Source of the DNA: Cohnella lubricantis
GTDB taxonomy: Bacteria > Bacillota > Bacilli > Paenibacillales > Paenibacillaceae
Reading direction: 5' to 3'
Assembly (NCBI RefSeq): GCF_014212015.1
Contig: NZ_JACJVN010000006.1
Location: 15,063 to 79,062, forward strand
Length of the DNA: 64,000 nucleotides
Positions within the stretch are counted from its first letter, which is position 1. Each line of letters starts with the position of its first letter. Below are positions 1-8,881 of the stretch, one piece after another. The notes under the pieces are model-generated. The model did not search any database, had not been told where the DNA came from, and saw only the letters and a program-made list of their open reading frames with translations. The position numbers and the translations under genes are program-made.

Positions 1-780
1 TCCGTTACGACCGGTAGTGGTACGAAGAAGTTACGCCGAAAGTAGCCGACCTTGTTCTCGACATTGCCTTTCTCATGTCCGGCGTACGGATTGCAAAACG
101 TCACCTCGAAGCCGTAGTGTGCCTTGAAGCGAAGGAACAGATCCGCCATTTGGACGTGCTCGTTCACCCGGCGGCCGACACCGCTGGCATTGTCAAAGAC
201 GAGACGTCCTGGCACGCCGCCAATCCGTTGGGAAATGTCCCGAAGACCGTGAACCACACACTCCGCTGTCTCGCCGCCGAAGAGCTGCGTGTAGCCGGCG
301 TTGCTGTAGGGGAAGGTGACGCACAGGAACTTGCAAGCTTTCTTCTCGCCGCTAGCATCGTAGATGTCCGCCTCCCCGAAGTCCACTTGCGCTTCGCCCG
401 GCGTCCATTCCAGTTCAAGCGTTCCTTCTTGGTGCCGCGCTTCCCGCAGGCTGCGCACGTACCGCTGAACCAGCGGATAGGAGGCGTCATACTCCGGACA
501 TTCTTCCACAAGCCGGTTATGGATGCGCTGGGCGGTATGCCGCTGGCTTGTACCGGTTCTTGCGGTCTTCCTCGAGCCAGCTTTGGATGAGCGGCTTATA
601 AGGATCCAGCTTGGATGGCTGCACCACCGTCGTTTTCGGTTTCCGATTCTCAAACGTTTCGGACGCCATAACCTTCCTCACCGTCTTTCGGTCGATCTGC
701 AGCCGCTCAGCGATCGCGCTCGGCCCCAGCCCCTTGCTCTGCATATTCTTGATCGTCTCGATCTGACTCATCTTCAGCAT
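1..780 (-). pseudogene. istA: IstA transposase, frameshifted and cut by the window edge
   Basis: The first 80 or so residues, read from 780 downward, form an HTH-type N-terminus (SQIETIKNMQSKGLGPSAIA, then IDRKTVRKV) ending in RKNRYK. At about 545-546 one extra C relative to the family reading breaks the frame. Skipping it restores an open IS21 reading to the window edge: QRHTAQRIHNR, then VDFGEAD, VFDNASGVGRR and VENKVGYFRRNF. The three acidic residues D, D and E of the DDE integrase core sit in the last three motifs, so the core is intact but separated from the DNA-binding domain. Roughly half of a normal IstA is present. The single-base event may be a real mutation or a sequencing error. 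Confidence 0.8.
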
Positions 781-852
781 CTCCCCGTCCCCGCACCCCT
801 CGTCATCGTCTACGAACAGGGTAGCGGAGTTGTTAGATTCGGTCTATTTCCA

Positions 853-898
853 CACGATTAAAGTGGGGAATTTTGCACGATTTTTTTGGGGAAATCAG
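853..898. repeat. Tandem 23-bp IS21 terminal repeats
   Basis: Two directly adjacent 23-base units, 853-875 and 876-898, each begin CACGATT and contain TGGGGAA. They match at 16 of 23 positions by hand alignment. They lie just outside the istA start, where IS21-family elements carry multiple transposase-binding repeats. Confidence 0.6.
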
Positions 899-906
899 TT
901 TGATCA

Positions 907-1146
907 TTTTGGGTACTTTTATCTTACCGTACACAATCGAAGCGCATGAGCAGGAGTATTCCTTCTACTATGGCACGAGGGCGGATGAGTATCGTTCGTT
1001 AGCGGAGAAGGTGGACGGACGGATCCTTAGCACGGATGTAGCCGGAGGCTTCGTTGGCGCCTGCCTCGGGATGTATGCGAGCAGCAACGGGGGGGGCTAG
1101 CGATAATGTTGCGGATTTTGATTGGTTTGAGTATGTCGGGAGTTGA
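907..1146 (+). pseudogene. 3' remnant of a GH43-type glycosidase
   Basis: Only the C-terminal end of a secreted-type beta-xylosidase/arabinofuranosidase remains. The reading includes EYSFYYGTRADEYRSLAE, LSTDVAGGFVGACLGMYASS and, after a frameshift, NVADFDWFEYVGS before the TGA at 1144. These match the C-terminal domain that follows the GH43 catalytic propeller. The frame breaks in a run of eight G at 1089-1096; seven G would restore it. The 5' part is gone, replaced by the IS21 end. No start codon or catalytic domain is present, so it cannot be functional. The homopolymer makes a sequencing error possible for the frameshift but not for the truncation. Confidence 0.75.
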
Positions 1147-1362
1147 GCGAGCTGCTCCGATTACGAAAAGAGGGCAAAAAGGGATCAATCATTAAAAGGG
1201 ATTTATAAGCTAAGAAGTAAATAAAGCGTGTTGTTTAAATAATGTTCATCCGTACCTAGAAAATATTAATTCAAATTCAATAGTATTGCACTTTTTGGTG
1301 ATTCACATATAATATTTTATATCAATGCTTCAATTGTTCTGACCATATTTGGGAAAGAAGGC

Positions 1363-1389
1363 AAGCGGAAGGACACAGTCCTTCCGCTT
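1363..1389. terminator. Perfect 12-bp hairpin in the 1147-1513 gap
   Basis: AAGCGGAAGGAC (1363-1374) and its exact complement (1378-1389) flank an ACA loop. Only a short T run follows on the plus strand, so terminator function is tentative. It may insulate the methyltransferase gene or mark the edge of the AT-rich insert. The rest of the 1147-1513 gap is AT-rich and shows no gene. Confidence 0.4.
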
Positions 1390-1516
1390 TATGCATGGAA
1401 ATGAAATACTGACCAAACCAACATGAAACCAAATTTATGGGTCTATTCATCTAAACGGTATGTTAGTGTGATTTTGTATTATAAGTAAAATTTTCTAAAG
1501 GTAGGAGTAATTTGTG

Positions 1517-2923
1517 ATGATAGAAAAATGCCAGGTCTTTACTCCTGCTCAGAATGTAATTGAGCTTTTGGATAATGTTGGGTACATAACTGAGTTGTAT
1601 GGTAAAAAAGTGGTCGAAAACGCTTGCGGTGATGGCAATATACTTAAAGAAATAGTTAGAAGATATATTGAAGACTCATTAAATAAAATGAAAAGTATTG
1701 ATGAAATTAAACATGGACTTGAATCTGATGTATATGGTGTAGAAATTGATGCAATACACCATCAAACGTGCATAAAAAACTTAAATGAAATATCATCCTT
1801 ATATGGAATTAACAATGTTAGATGGAATGTTATGAATCTGGATTTCTTAAAGCAAAATATGAAAGATAAGTTTGATTACGTTATTGGAAATCCTCCATAT
1901 ATTACTTATCGAGATTTAGATGATCAAACAAGAAATTATGTTAAGGAAAATTACACCTCCTGCAAATATGGGAAATTTGATTACTGTTATGCATTTATTG
2001 AGGCTAGTTTATCGTGTTTAAACTCTACTGGTAAGTTGGCATACCTAATACCAAACAGCATTTTTAAAAATGTTTTTGCAAAAGAATTAAGAAAATTGAT
2101 TCTGCCACATGTTACAAAGATTATTGATTACACAAGATTAAAGTTATTTCAACAAGCACTTACTTCATCAGCCATTCTGATTTGTAACAAAGGTGAAATC
2201 TCGAAGGATATTGAGTATAGAGATGTTGTAAAAGGTGTGAATTATACTTTACCAAAAAATAAATTAGAGGATAAATGGAAATTCACCGATGAATTTCAAA
2301 AATTGAATACGCCAAAAAGGTTCGGTGACTTTTTTTCTGCCTCTATCAGTATTGCAACTTTGCTTAATAGAGCATATATATTGAAAAACTATATTGAAAA
2401 AGAAGATTATATTATTGTTGGCAACCATAGAATTGAACGTGGATTAGTTAGAAAAGGTGTGAGTCCAAGAACATTAAACTCAGAAGTATCAGAACTTATT
2501 TTGTTTCCATATAAGTTTGAAGGTAATGATCTAGTAAGATATGGAAAGGAGGAGTTTGAAAATACATTCCCAGAAGCAACAAGGTATTTAAAATCTTTTG
2601 AAAAACAGTTAAGTAATCGAAAATCAGATAAAAGTACTAAGTGGTTTGAATATGGTCGCACTCAGGCGTTGGCACATCTAAATCAACCAAAACTACTTCT
2701 TTCGATCGTAGTTACAAATAAAGTTAAAGTGTACGAGGTTTCTAAAGAGTCTATTCCATATTCAGGGATATATATAGTGCCAAAAAAAGATTTGCCTTTA
2801 GAGAAGGCCAAAGAAATACTAGAGAGTGACTTGTTTTATAAGTATGTTCAAGAAATTGGCATTAATGCAAGTGGAAACTCTATACGAATCACAGTGAATG
2901 ATGTTAATAATTATCAATTTTGA
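1517..2923 (+). CDS. N6-adenine DNA methyltransferase (TaqI/Eco57I-like)
   Basis: A 468-residue class I methyltransferase predicted to methylate adenine N6 in DNA using S-adenosylmethionine. The N-terminus carries QVFTP (residues 6-10), as in TaqI/Eco57I-type enzymes. Motif I, ENACGDGN, begins at residue 34. Motif IV, NPPY, at 125-128 defines N6-adenine methylases. Residues after about 280 resemble a target-recognition domain. GTG 1514 is an alternative start; AGGAG at 1503-1507 serves either. It is the first gene of a four-gene, AT-rich cassette with a GHKL ATPase/kinase, a receiver and an HNH nuclease. The likely role is self-protection in a restriction-like system. The recognition sequence cannot be told from the sequence. 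Confidence 0.88.
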   Translation: MIEKCQVFTPAQNVIELLDNVGYITELYGKKVVENACGDGNILKEIVRRYIEDSLNKMKSIDEIKHGLESDVYGVEIDAIHHQTCIKNLNEISSLYGINNVRWNVMNLDFLKQNMKDKFDYVIGNPPYITYRDLDDQTRNYVKENYTSCKYGKFDYCYAFIEASLSCLNSTGKLAYLIPNSIFKNVFAKELRKLILPHVTKIIDYTRLKLFQQALTSSAILICNKGEISKDIEYRDVVKGVNYTLPKNKLEDKWKFTDEFQKLNTPKRFGDFFSASISIATLLNRAYILKNYIEKEDYIIVGNHRIERGLVRKGVSPRTLNSEVSELILFPYKFEGNDLVRYGKEEFENTFPEATRYLKSFEKQLSNRKSDKSTKWFEYGRTQALAHLNQPKLLLSIVVTNKVKVYEVSKESIPYSGIYIVPKKDLPLEKAKEILESDLFYKYVQEIGINASGNSIRITVNDVNNYQF

Positions 2924-2974
2924 GGTACTTTGTAAGTACAGAATAATTTAATTTATAGAAGTGGAGGATTCTGC

Positions 2975-5122
2975 ATGGAACAACTTAAGTACATTATTGA
3001 GGATAGTACAATTGCTGAGTTACTTGGTGTTCAAAATTTTACAAATAAAGAATCTGCTATTCTTGAATTAGTTAAAAATGCTTTTGATGCTCAAGCTACG
3101 AAATTAGAAATAATCTTTAATAATAATCAACTTGTTGTTAAAGATAATGGAATTGGTATGAATTCAAATGATATAAGGCTCTATTGGATGCATATTGGGA
3201 AAAGCCCAAAAGACTATGAAATAATTGATAAAAATAGAATGAAACGAGTTCTTGCTGGTTCAAAAGGAATTGGAAGGTTTGCTTTGTCACGATTAGGATC
3301 AGAAATAAATCTATATTCTCAAAAGGCTGATTACGACGCTGTTTTGTGGGCTACTAATTGGAATCAAAGCTCATTAGAAGTGATTGCCCCTTTAGAGGCA
3401 TGCGGTACAACGATTGTTATTAACGGACTAAGAGATAAATGGAATGAGTCAAACATAGAAAAATTGTCAAAGTATTTATCAAGAACATATAACAATAATT
3501 TGATGGAAATTTTCATTACATTTGAAAAGAATACGACAATAGTTAAGAAATATTTTTCGGAACCAAAGTTGGGATATAACTGCACAAGTATAATTCAATT
3601 ACGATTTGATTCTGAAAAATTCAATTTAGAGTGCAATGTTATTTCAGATGAATTTCAAATCGAAGCTAAGGAATTTTGCAGTGATACCAATTTATATAAT
3701 TACAAAAGTAATGTAAATTGTTTAAGGGAGTTAGAAAACTTAAAGGAGCTATTCCTATCTAATGATGAATTGGAGAAAGCTCTATGCGAGCTTGGCGATT
3801 TTTCGGCAGATTTTTACTTTAGTCTTAATGAACCAGCTTTAAAAGATGTAGAAAAATTCTTGTATAAACATAGTATTCTTGCTGAAAGATATGAAAGCGG
3901 AGTAATTCTTTATCGAAATTCTTTTAGTATTTCTTCGTATGACGGCATTAAGGATTGGTTGGGACTGGGGAAAAGGTCCAGATTATCACCTGCTGCAGCC
4001 ACTCACTCTACTGGATCATGGAGAGTTCGAGAAAACCAGTTGGCAGGTAAAGTGGAAATAGATAAAAAAACAAACTATATGTTAAAGGACTTATCAAACA
4101 GACAAGGGCTTGATGAAAATATACATTATCAAATCTTTGTTATGATTTTAAACAAAGGACTTGCGGAGTTTGAACGTTATCGACAAGCAATAATTAGAAA
4201 AATAAATAAAAAAAATAATATTGTTGAAGAAGATAAAAAGATTATAGATAAGGTACTTAAAAATCCAAATATAGTAAAGAGACTATCGAGAGATGAAGTT
4301 CATAAATTCATTACAGAAATAAAAGATTATAAGAAGGAAAACTCGGAATTTAAAAAAGAAATTCAAAATACTGAGGAGCGTTATAAATATGATATAAGAA
4401 TTTTAAATGTTCTCGCAACATCAGGTTTGAAAGCTACTGCAATTGCTCATGAGATGCATAATGATAGGAACAGTATCGCCCAAAACTGTGATAACATCAT
4501 TGATGCTATGAAAAAATATGAAATTTGGGATTATGTTAGCGACAGCGAACGAACTAAATATGCTTATTCCAATATTCCAGAATTACTTTATAAAAATAAA
4601 CAAATCAACTCAAAGCTTGTGAGTTTTATGGATACTATGTTGGCAGAAGTGGAGAAAAGTAATTTTATTCCTAAAAATCATGTTATTTTTGAATTGCTTA
4701 GGGAAATTAAAAAGGTTTGGGAACGAGACTATGCTTGGATACAAATAGAGTTGGACTTATCCGCTTCTATTGAATATTATTTACCAGAGGATAGTTTGAA
4801 AGTTATTTTTGACAATTTAATATTAAATAGTATCCAAAATAATGAGGATAAAAATCATTTAGCAATATGTATTCGTGTTAACTTAAGCAATGGAGTCCTT
4901 GAGTTCCAATATTTGGATGACGGAAAAGGCTTAGCTCAAAGATATATTGATAATCCAATGAAAATACTCGAGGTCCATGAAACTTCAAGACAACAAGGTC
5001 ACGGGTTAGGGATGTGGATTGTTCATAATACAGTTGTAATGTCCGGCGGAGAAGTGAAAGCAATTAATGGTATTGGTGGATTTAGTATTGATTTCACTCT
5101 AGGAGATAAATTCGATGGATAA
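2975..5122 (+). CDS. Double-GHKL protein: MORC-like ATPase plus histidine kinase core
   Basis: A 715-residue protein with two GHKL ATP-binding modules. The N-terminal one, of the MutL/Hsp90/MORC kind, has the N-box ELVKNAFDA (31-39), DNGIGM (57-62) and GSKGIG (95-100). The middle carries LYRNSFSI, DWLGLGKR and LSNRQGLDEN, a pattern I associate with MORC/paraMORC ATPases. A coiled region leads to an H-box, AIAHEMHND, with His492 as probable phosphoacceptor. A histidine-kinase-type catalytic domain follows (N-box NLILNS at 614-619, DDGKG at 648-652, GHGLGM at 675-680). No membrane segment is visible, so it is cytosolic. The next gene, overlapping by 8 nt, encodes a receiver, its natural partner. 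Prokaryotic paraMORC GHKL proteins are known in restriction-modification neighbourhoods (Iyer, Abhiman and Aravind 2008). Sensing of DNA or phage by the first module is inference. Confidence 0.82.
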   Translation: MEQLKYIIEDSTIAELLGVQNFTNKESAILELVKNAFDAQATKLEIIFNNNQLVVKDNGIGMNSNDIRLYWMHIGKSPKDYEIIDKNRMKRVLAGSKGIGRFALSRLGSEINLYSQKADYDAVLWATNWNQSSLEVIAPLEACGTTIVINGLRDKWNESNIEKLSKYLSRTYNNNLMEIFITFEKNTTIVKKYFSEPKLGYNCTSIIQLRFDSEKFNLECNVISDEFQIEAKEFCSDTNLYNYKSNVNCLRELENLKELFLSNDELEKALCELGDFSADFYFSLNEPALKDVEKFLYKHSILAERYESGVILYRNSFSISSYDGIKDWLGLGKRSRLSPAAATHSTGSWRVRENQLAGKVEIDKKTNYMLKDLSNRQGLDENIHYQIFVMILNKGLAEFERYRQAIIRKINKKNNIVEEDKKIIDKVLKNPNIVKRLSRDEVHKFITEIKDYKKENSEFKKEIQNTEERYKYDIRILNVLATSGLKATAIAHEMHNDRNSIAQNCDNIIDAMKKYEIWDYVSDSERTKYAYSNIPELLYKNKQINSKLVSFMDTMLAEVEKSNFIPKNHVIFELLREIKKVWERDYAWIQIELDLSASIEYYLPEDSLKVIFDNLILNSIQNNEDKNHLAICIRVNLSNGVLEFQYLDDGKGLAQRYIDNPMKILEVHETSRQQGHGLGMWIVHNTVVMSGGEVKAINGIGGFSIDFTLGDKFDG

Positions 5123-5720
5123 TAAAATACGGATAGTTTACGTTGATGATAAACCGGATTCGGATATATCTAGATATCTTGCCGAAAAATATCAGCATGC
5201 GATTTATTCAAAGGAATACAATGAAATTAGATTTAAGAGTGAAGATGGATATGAGAGCCTTTTAAATAACTCAGTAGTCAAAGAAGGAAATATAATATTA
5301 ATTGACTCTAAATTGTTTGAAAATGAGAGTGCTGTTAAAGGTAAATTTTCTGGGGAAGAATTCAAAATAATTTTAAGGAAGATGCTTCCATTTATAGAAG
5401 TGATAGTTATAACTCAAAATGAAGTTGACCACAGTATTTACGGAACCATTCAAAAATATAGAAGCGGATCGGGAGTAACTCCTCACGAATATTATGAATC
5501 GAAATTGAAAATTGTTTTGGATGAGGCAATTCAAAACATTAGTAATTATCGGCAGATAGCTAATAAACTTAACCGGAATGAGGGTATTGATAAGGTTCTT
5601 GTGGAAAAAATAATGAGCTCGCTAGATGGAATCTCTCAATACGATGAACTTACGACTTTGGATATAAATGAGATTATATCAGCATTTAAAGAATTGCAGA
5701 GGGATGTTTATGGTGAATGA
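5115..5720 (+). CDS. Stand-alone phosphoreceiver (response regulator) protein
   Basis: A 201-residue protein whose first 130 or so residues fit a CheY-like receiver. The acidic pair is D11-D12, the phosphoacceptor D64 in ILIDSK, the switch threonine T100 in VIVIT, and the conserved lysine probably K114. The remaining 70 residues are mostly helical with no DNA-binding domain that I recognise. It starts 8 nt inside the upstream kinase-like gene and overlaps the HNH gene by 11 nt, which indicates translational coupling and fixed stoichiometry. The simplest reading is a phosphate carrier from His492 of the kinase that controls the HNH nuclease. That link is inference; the receiver is divergent but has every catalytic residue. 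Confidence 0.75.
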   Translation: MDNKIRIVYVDDKPDSDISRYLAEKYQHAIYSKEYNEIRFKSEDGYESLLNNSVVKEGNIILIDSKLFENESAVKGKFSGEEFKIILRKMLPFIEVIVITQNEVDHSIYGTIQKYRSGSGVTPHEYYESKLKIVLDEAIQNISNYRQIANKLNRNEGIDKVLVEKIMSSLDGISQYDELTTLDINEIISAFKELQRDVYGE

Positions 5721-6369
5721 TTATAGAAATACTGAATATTGTCCTGAATTGGAACAAGTGGAATCAAAAAAGAAAGCATTGAACAATGAAATACTCAAAA
5801 ATCATCCAGGTGTCAGGATAATCTACAACCGAGTAAAAAATAATAATGATCTTTACAAAAGAAAGTTTATGGAAATCTACAACTTTAAGTGCAGCTATTG
5901 TGGTAACTCTATCATCAATATTAGTTCTACGCTTTTTGAAATCGATCACTTTATATGTGAGTCGTCATTTAAATCGAATGAAATAGCGGGCAAGATGGAG
6001 AATTTAGTTTTAGCTTGTTACGACTGTAATCGATCAAAAGGTAAATTTTTGATTAAACAAGAGTACGTGAATATTTTAAATCCAGATCTTGATAATATTA
6101 AAAATGTGTTTATTAGAGATGATTCTTACAATATTCAAATTGCAAATGAATATAAAGCTGATGAGTATATAAGTAAATTTTATACGAAGCTTAAATTAGG
6201 ATACCAATCGAGAAGATTGGATTATCTGCTTATGAAAATGGATGGCTTATGCAAAAAGTATAATGCGATGCCACAAACCGCTAAACTATTCGAAATATTG
6301 AGAAGATTACAACAAAAAAGAAATTTAACTAGATTGAAAGATTTTGATGAAGAGTTTGTACACGTTTAA
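5710..6369 (+). CDS. HNH endonuclease
   Basis: A 219-residue HNH nuclease with zinc-knuckle cysteines C61/C64 (CSYC) and C103/C106 (CYDC), the catalytic DH pair at 79-80 (EIDHF), N98 in ENLVLAC and N107 in NRSKG. The C-terminal 100 residues are charged and helical with no recognised domain. I chose ATG 5710 because AGAGGG at 5698-5703 lies six bases upstream; ATG 5704 would abut it. It is the last gene of the cassette and its only evident nuclease, so it is the likely effector that cuts unmethylated or foreign DNA. The T-rich terminator downstream closes the transcript. HNH families also include non-restriction enzymes, so the target is not proven. Confidence 0.85.
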   Translation: MVNDYRNTEYCPELEQVESKKKALNNEILKNHPGVRIIYNRVKNNNDLYKRKFMEIYNFKCSYCGNSIINISSTLFEIDHFICESSFKSNEIAGKMENLVLACYDCNRSKGKFLIKQEYVNILNPDLDNIKNVFIRDDSYNIQIANEYKADEYISKFYTKLKLGYQSRRLDYLLMKMDGLCKKYNAMPQTAKLFEILRRLQQKRNLTRLKDFDEEFVHV

Positions 6370-6507
6370 GAAGAATCGTTGAAATTATCAAAATGCATAT
6401 CACACTTTAATAATTATAGTATTGGATTATAAGCACATGAAGATAAAATATTCCAATCTTGCAGGAGCGGAACGCTATTTTAAGAGCCTCATTTACCTAT
6501 TCAGAAT

Positions 6508-6533
6508 CAGGCGATCAAATGCCTGTTTTTTTT
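6508..6533 (+). terminator. Rho-independent terminator of the MTase-GHKL-receiver-HNH cassette
   Basis: Stem CAGGC/GCCTG with an 8-base loop followed by eight T. It sits in the 6370-6682 gap, which contains no other gene and provides the upstream region of the McrB-like gene. Confidence 0.75.
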
Positions 6534-6682
6534 GCGAAATGTATGCCGTTTTTTGTGTTATACAGGAAAACTGAAGAGATATGTCGAATCGACAACAAGT
6601 AACGAAACTTCTGGGAATCTGTTGAAGATTGTTTTAAGCCCCATTCTATTGTTGCAATAATTACTATTTTTGGAGGCGTAGT

Positions 6683-8881
6683 ATGACCCTTCCCCAAACA
6701 CTCCAAGGTATCTTCAAAAATAAACAACGTTCATACAAGATGGTCTTAATCCTAAGTTTAACCGAGGGAGAAAAAATTGAGACCATCGATCTTGATCGGA
6801 TATGTGAACGATTTAGACAAAATTTCCTTGACCGAGAGAGTAAGGGACTACCCATTGATAATCCGCCAACATACTTAGGTGATAGTTGGAGTTCTCTGGG
6901 TAGCGGTCAATTAAAGACCATCATTCAAAACCCCATACAGGCATTGTCCGACATCGTCGAATATAATCCAGCCGAGAACTCCCTATCCTTTAAGCCCGAC
7001 ATTCAGAGATTACTTACAAGCGAAGTTATTCGAGAATTGCGAATCTATGCTGCGCAGGAATTGAGAGCTTATTATCTTTCTACCAGCCAATCTAGCGATG
7101 ATTTAAAGAACTTTTCGCTTAGAATCTATTTCCAACAAGTCATGGATGGCTATTTGCAAGCAAAGAAGGAATCCATCAAGCAGCATCCAATGGATCACTT
7201 GGTTCGTAAAGCTATCCCGCAGGAGTTAAAGAGGCTAGATTTTATAAGCAATTCACCTTTCATTGTTGAGGGTTCTGTTGGAAAAGGGAACTGGGCAACG
7301 ATTCCTTGGATTGCGATAATGGATGAAAATATAACGAATACAACGCAGAAGGGGCAATACCTCGTCTATTTGTTCTCTGAGGATATGAAGGCCCTGTATT
7401 TATCATTTGCCCAAGGCGTAACGGAGCCTTTGAAGGAGGGGAAGAAGAAGGCTTACTCTTATCTTGGACAGGTCGTAAAAGAGACTAGATCTATTCTTCC
7501 TCTAGAGGGGACGAGAAAGGATAAGGATATCTTCCTTACGACGAATTCATTAGGGGAAGCCTATCAGGAAAGCACGATTGCTTATTACAAATATGAATCC
7601 CACAACTTGCCAACCGATGAACAGATAGTTGCTGATTTGAAGAACATGGTCGACAACTACCGCTTGTATGCGCAAAAGGTAGAGAGAGAAGACGTAGAGC
7701 CGGAGGATCAAATGACCGTATCCGAAACCATAAAGCAGGTCCAAACCTACATCCAGAGCCAAGGCTTCTCATATCCCGACCACTTGATCGAAAACTTCTA
7801 CCTCTCCCTCAAGACAAAGCCGTTTGCCATTCTCGCAGGCATATCAGGTACAGGGAAGACAAAGCTCGTGAAGCTGTTCGCCGAGGCGTTGGACGCGACG
7901 GAAGCGAATGGCCAGTTTGCCCTTATTCCTGTTCGGCCGGACTGGAGTGACCCTTCGGATCTAATCGGCTATACCGATCTATCCAATCAATTTAGGCTGG
8001 GCCCGTTGACGAAGGTATTGCTGGAGGCTTCTAAACCTGAGAACCATCACAAGCCTTATTTTATCTGCTTGGACGAGATGAACCTTGCTCGGGTCGAACA
8101 TTATTTTAGCGACATACTTAGCTTGCTAGAGACGCAGGAGTGGAACGGCGACGACATTGTAACGAATCCGATCGTGAAGAAGGAACAGCTTGTGGGATCC
8201 AACACCGCTACGGATGACACGGAGGATCTTCGCATTCCGGATAACGTGTTCCTTGTCGGCACGGTGAATATGGACGAGACAACGCATCCTTTCAGCAAGA
8301 AGGTACTGGACCGAGCTAATACGATCGAGTTTAATTACATCGACCTGGGTAACTTTCCCGAAGCTCTTCATGCTGAGGAGAGCGCTGAGCGAGTTGTTGG
8401 CAAGAGTTCTATTCTCAGGAGCGATTATCTTAAACTGCAGGATGCTTACGGAGAGTACGCCGAGCTTATTAGGGAAACGACCGGCCGTCTCTCTGAAATT
8501 AACGATATCTTAGAAGGCATCAACTCACATATTGGATTTCGAGTCAGGGACGCCGTATCTTTCTATATGATCTACAACGAACGGTTTGGTCTGCTTCCGA
8601 AGGATGTGGCGTTTGACCACCAGCTCATGCAGAAGATATTGCCTAGAATTCAAGGAAGCAGCCATTCGGTGAAGCAGGTGCTCGTCGAGCTGTATTTGCT
8701 CTGCTTAGGCAGGCCGGAGCAGAATATCGCTTCGCTGGTCGATGATGCCTCCGAGCTGTATAAACCTTGGAGACGAGGGGCGGAGCTGCCGAAGGCCAAG
8801 TACCCTGAGAGCGCAAGGAAATTAGCTTTCATGCTGCGGAGGATCGAAGAAGATGGCTTCACTTCTTTCTGGCTCTCCTAA
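6683..8881 (+). CDS. McrB-like AAA+ NTPase with DUF3578 N-terminus
   Basis: A 732-residue motor protein of the McrBC-type restriction superfamily. Residues 1-350 resemble the MrcB N-terminal (DUF3578) domain, with GSVGKGNWATIPWIAI and YLVYLFSEDM. The AAA+ domain has Walker A GISGTGKT (386-393), Walker B ICLDEMN with D464/E465, and the McrB-like GTVNMDE at 526-532. A GGAGG site precedes the ATG. Its 3' end overlaps the next gene by 29 nt, and that gene encodes a PD-(D/E)XK nuclease, the expected McrC-like partner. Together they probably form a nucleotide-driven, modification-dependent or phage-triggered nuclease. Base composition is less AT-rich than the preceding cassette, suggesting a separate origin. 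Confidence 0.85.
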   Translation: MTLPQTLQGIFKNKQRSYKMVLILSLTEGEKIETIDLDRICERFRQNFLDRESKGLPIDNPPTYLGDSWSSLGSGQLKTIIQNPIQALSDIVEYNPAENSLSFKPDIQRLLTSEVIRELRIYAAQELRAYYLSTSQSSDDLKNFSLRIYFQQVMDGYLQAKKESIKQHPMDHLVRKAIPQELKRLDFISNSPFIVEGSVGKGNWATIPWIAIMDENITNTTQKGQYLVYLFSEDMKALYLSFAQGVTEPLKEGKKKAYSYLGQVVKETRSILPLEGTRKDKDIFLTTNSLGEAYQESTIAYYKYESHNLPTDEQIVADLKNMVDNYRLYAQKVEREDVEPEDQMTVSETIKQVQTYIQSQGFSYPDHLIENFYLSLKTKPFAILAGISGTGKTKLVKLFAEALDATEANGQFALIPVRPDWSDPSDLIGYTDLSNQFRLGPLTKVLLEASKPENHHKPYFICLDEMNLARVEHYFSDILSLLETQEWNGDDIVTNPIVKKEQLVGSNTATDDTEDLRIPDNVFLVGTVNMDETTHPFSKKVLDRANTIEFNYIDLGNFPEALHAEESAERVVGKSSILRSDYLKLQDAYGEYAELIRETTGRLSEINDILEGINSHIGFRVRDAVSFYMIYNERFGLLPKDVAFDHQLMQKILPRIQGSSHSVKQVLVELYLLCLGRPEQNIASLVDDASELYKPWRRGAELPKAKYPESARKLAFMLRRIEEDGFTSFWLS

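Larger units (their letters stand above)
1..898 (-). mobile_element. IS21-family insertion sequence, left part only
   Basis: One end of an IS21-family element. It contains the transposase gene istA, read leftward and running off position 1, plus tandem terminal repeats of the kind that act as transposase-binding sites in this family (853-898). istB and the other end would lie beyond the window. The outer boundary is uncertain: CA dinucleotides at 896-897 or 905-906 could be the terminus. It borders a truncated GH43 gene, so insertion or later deletion probably removed that gene's 5' part. The element is probably inactive because istA is frameshifted. Confidence 0.75.
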
